Shown: in pieces, positions 5,205 through 5,838 of the stretch
Position numbering within the stretch: the stretch's first letter is position 1
Layout: each line of letters begins with the position of its first letter
Origin: JBGSYJ01 sp041748075
GTDB taxonomy: Bacteria; Acidobacteriota; Thermoanaerobaculia; Gp7-AA8
Direction: 5' to 3'
DNA length: 5,838 nucleotides
NCBI GenBank assembly: GCA_041748075.1
Contig: JBGTDX010000053.1
Coordinates: forward strand, 1 to 5,838
Notes under the pieces: model-generated
Told to the model about the DNA's origin: nothing
What the model saw: only the letters and a program-made list of their open reading frames with translations
Database searches by the model: none
Translations under genes and position numbers: made by a program

Positions 5205-5837
5205 TCAGTTTCTCAGCGGCTTGCCTGTCTTCAGCATGTGTTGAATCCGCTCCATCGTCTTCGGTTGTCCCAGCAGCTCGACGAAGACCTCCCGTTCGAG
5301 ATCGAGCAGGTATTGTTCGCTCACCCACTGCGTGCTCGTCAGATCGCCGCCGCAGAGAATGTGGGCGAGCCTGCCTGTGACGTAGGCGTCGTACTCCGAC
5401 ATGTAGCCGCCCTGTTGCATCACGTAGATGCCCGCCATGAGTCCCGCGCGAACATCACGTCCTGCCGCGAGACAGTTCGAACCGGCGGCAGGCGGGGTGT
5501 AGCCGGCCATGGCCAGCTCGATGACGGCGATCTTCGCCTCGAACAGCAGATGGTCGCGGTTCATGACGATGCGATCCCATTCGCCGAGAAAGCCGAACGA
5601 GCGCGCTTCGGCGGCGCTCGACGACACCTTTGCAGCGCCGACCGTCTGCAGAATGTTCTGAACGTACGGAAGCGGATCGGCGCCGGGTGTCTGTTTGAGG
5701 GGAGGGGAGACGATGCGACGGACCATCTCCTTGCATCCTCCGGCCCCTGGTATCAGGCCGACCCCCACCTCGACCAGACCGATGTAGCTCTCCCCCGCGG
5801 CGACGATGCGCGAGGCCGCGAGCGCGACCTCGACGCC
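5205..5837 (-). CDS. fadN: FadN-type 3-hydroxyacyl-CoA dehydrogenase/enoyl-CoA hydratase, C-terminal part (5' truncated)
   Basis: The frame is open from the right edge to a TGA at 5207-5205; 210 residues are visible of a protein normally near 790. The segment begins inside the crotonase (enoyl-CoA hydratase) domain: GLVEVGVGLIPGAGGCKEM, where the Glu at visible residue 23 aligns with the catalytic Glu164 of rat enoyl-CoA hydratase. The tail (LCGGDL..., SEQYLLDLEREVFVELLG, TMERIQHMLKTGKPLRN) is the characteristic end of Bacillus FadN (YusL) and its relatives, in which the dehydrogenase domains come first and the hydratase last. The enzyme hydrates trans-2-enoyl-CoA and oxidises the resulting 3-hydroxyacyl-CoA with NAD. 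A GTG at 5768 could be misread as a start; it is internal. This is the most upstream operon gene in view, so the operon promoter lies outside the window. Confidence 0.9.
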   Translation of the reverse strand, partial: GVEVALAASRIVAAGESYIGLVEVGVGLIPGAGGCKEMVRRIVSPPLKQTPGADPLPYVQNILQTVGAAKVSSSAAEARSFGFLGEWDRIVMNRDHLLFEAKIAVIELAMAGYTPPAAGSNCLAAGRDVRAGLMAGIYVMQQGGYMSEYDAYVTGRLAHILCGGDLTSTQWVSEQYLLDLEREVFVELLGQPKTMERIQHMLKTGKPLRN

Positions 5838-5838
5838 G

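Overview
This is a high-GC bacterial window, apart from one AT-richer patch near 430-750. It holds the 3' end of what looks like a eukaryotic-like Ser/Thr kinase with a beta-propeller sensor region (+ strand), a gene-poor stretch of about 540 bp with integron attC-like structure, a class I SAM-dependent methyltransferase (+ strand), and a tightly packed four-gene fatty-acid beta-oxidation operon on the - strand that runs off the right edge. The kinase tail and the FadN-type beta-oxidation protein suggest a soil or sediment bacterium such as Gemmatimonadota or Acidobacteriota. That placement is inferred from protein style only and is weak.

Left part (1-885). The kinase C-terminus ends at 343. 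The following gap contains a clear attC-like bulged hairpin (758-861). It has the R''/L''/L'/R' order, an almost perfect 22-bp stem and two single-base bulges. A second, more degenerate and shorter attC-like array lies directly after the kinase stop (345-391). Between them, fragments of a possible small membrane protein appear in alternating frames, as if a gene cassette had decayed. The methyltransferase starts 24 bp after the good attC-like site, where a cassette gene would normally begin, but no third attC was found downstream of it and no integrase gene is present.

Right part (1781-5838, - strand). In transcription order: the C-terminus of a FadN-type 3-hydroxyacyl-CoA dehydrogenase/enoyl-CoA hydratase, an acetyl-CoA acyltransferase (thiolase), an acyl-CoA dehydrogenase of the ACAD10/ACAD11 type, and an APH-fold phosphotransferase. 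Spacing shrinks along the operon: 46 bp, then 4 bp, then a 4-bp ATGA overlap. The first three genes follow the Bacillus fadNAE order. The last two correspond to the two halves of animal ACAD10/ACAD11, here as separate, translationally coupled genes. The most interesting functional hypothesis is that the kinase and dehydrogenase pair handles 4-hydroxyacyl-CoAs (phosphorylation, then removal of phosphate), feeding FadN and the thiolase.

The methyltransferase and the beta-oxidation operon converge on a junction of about 100 bp, where one small symmetrical hairpin is the only candidate terminator.
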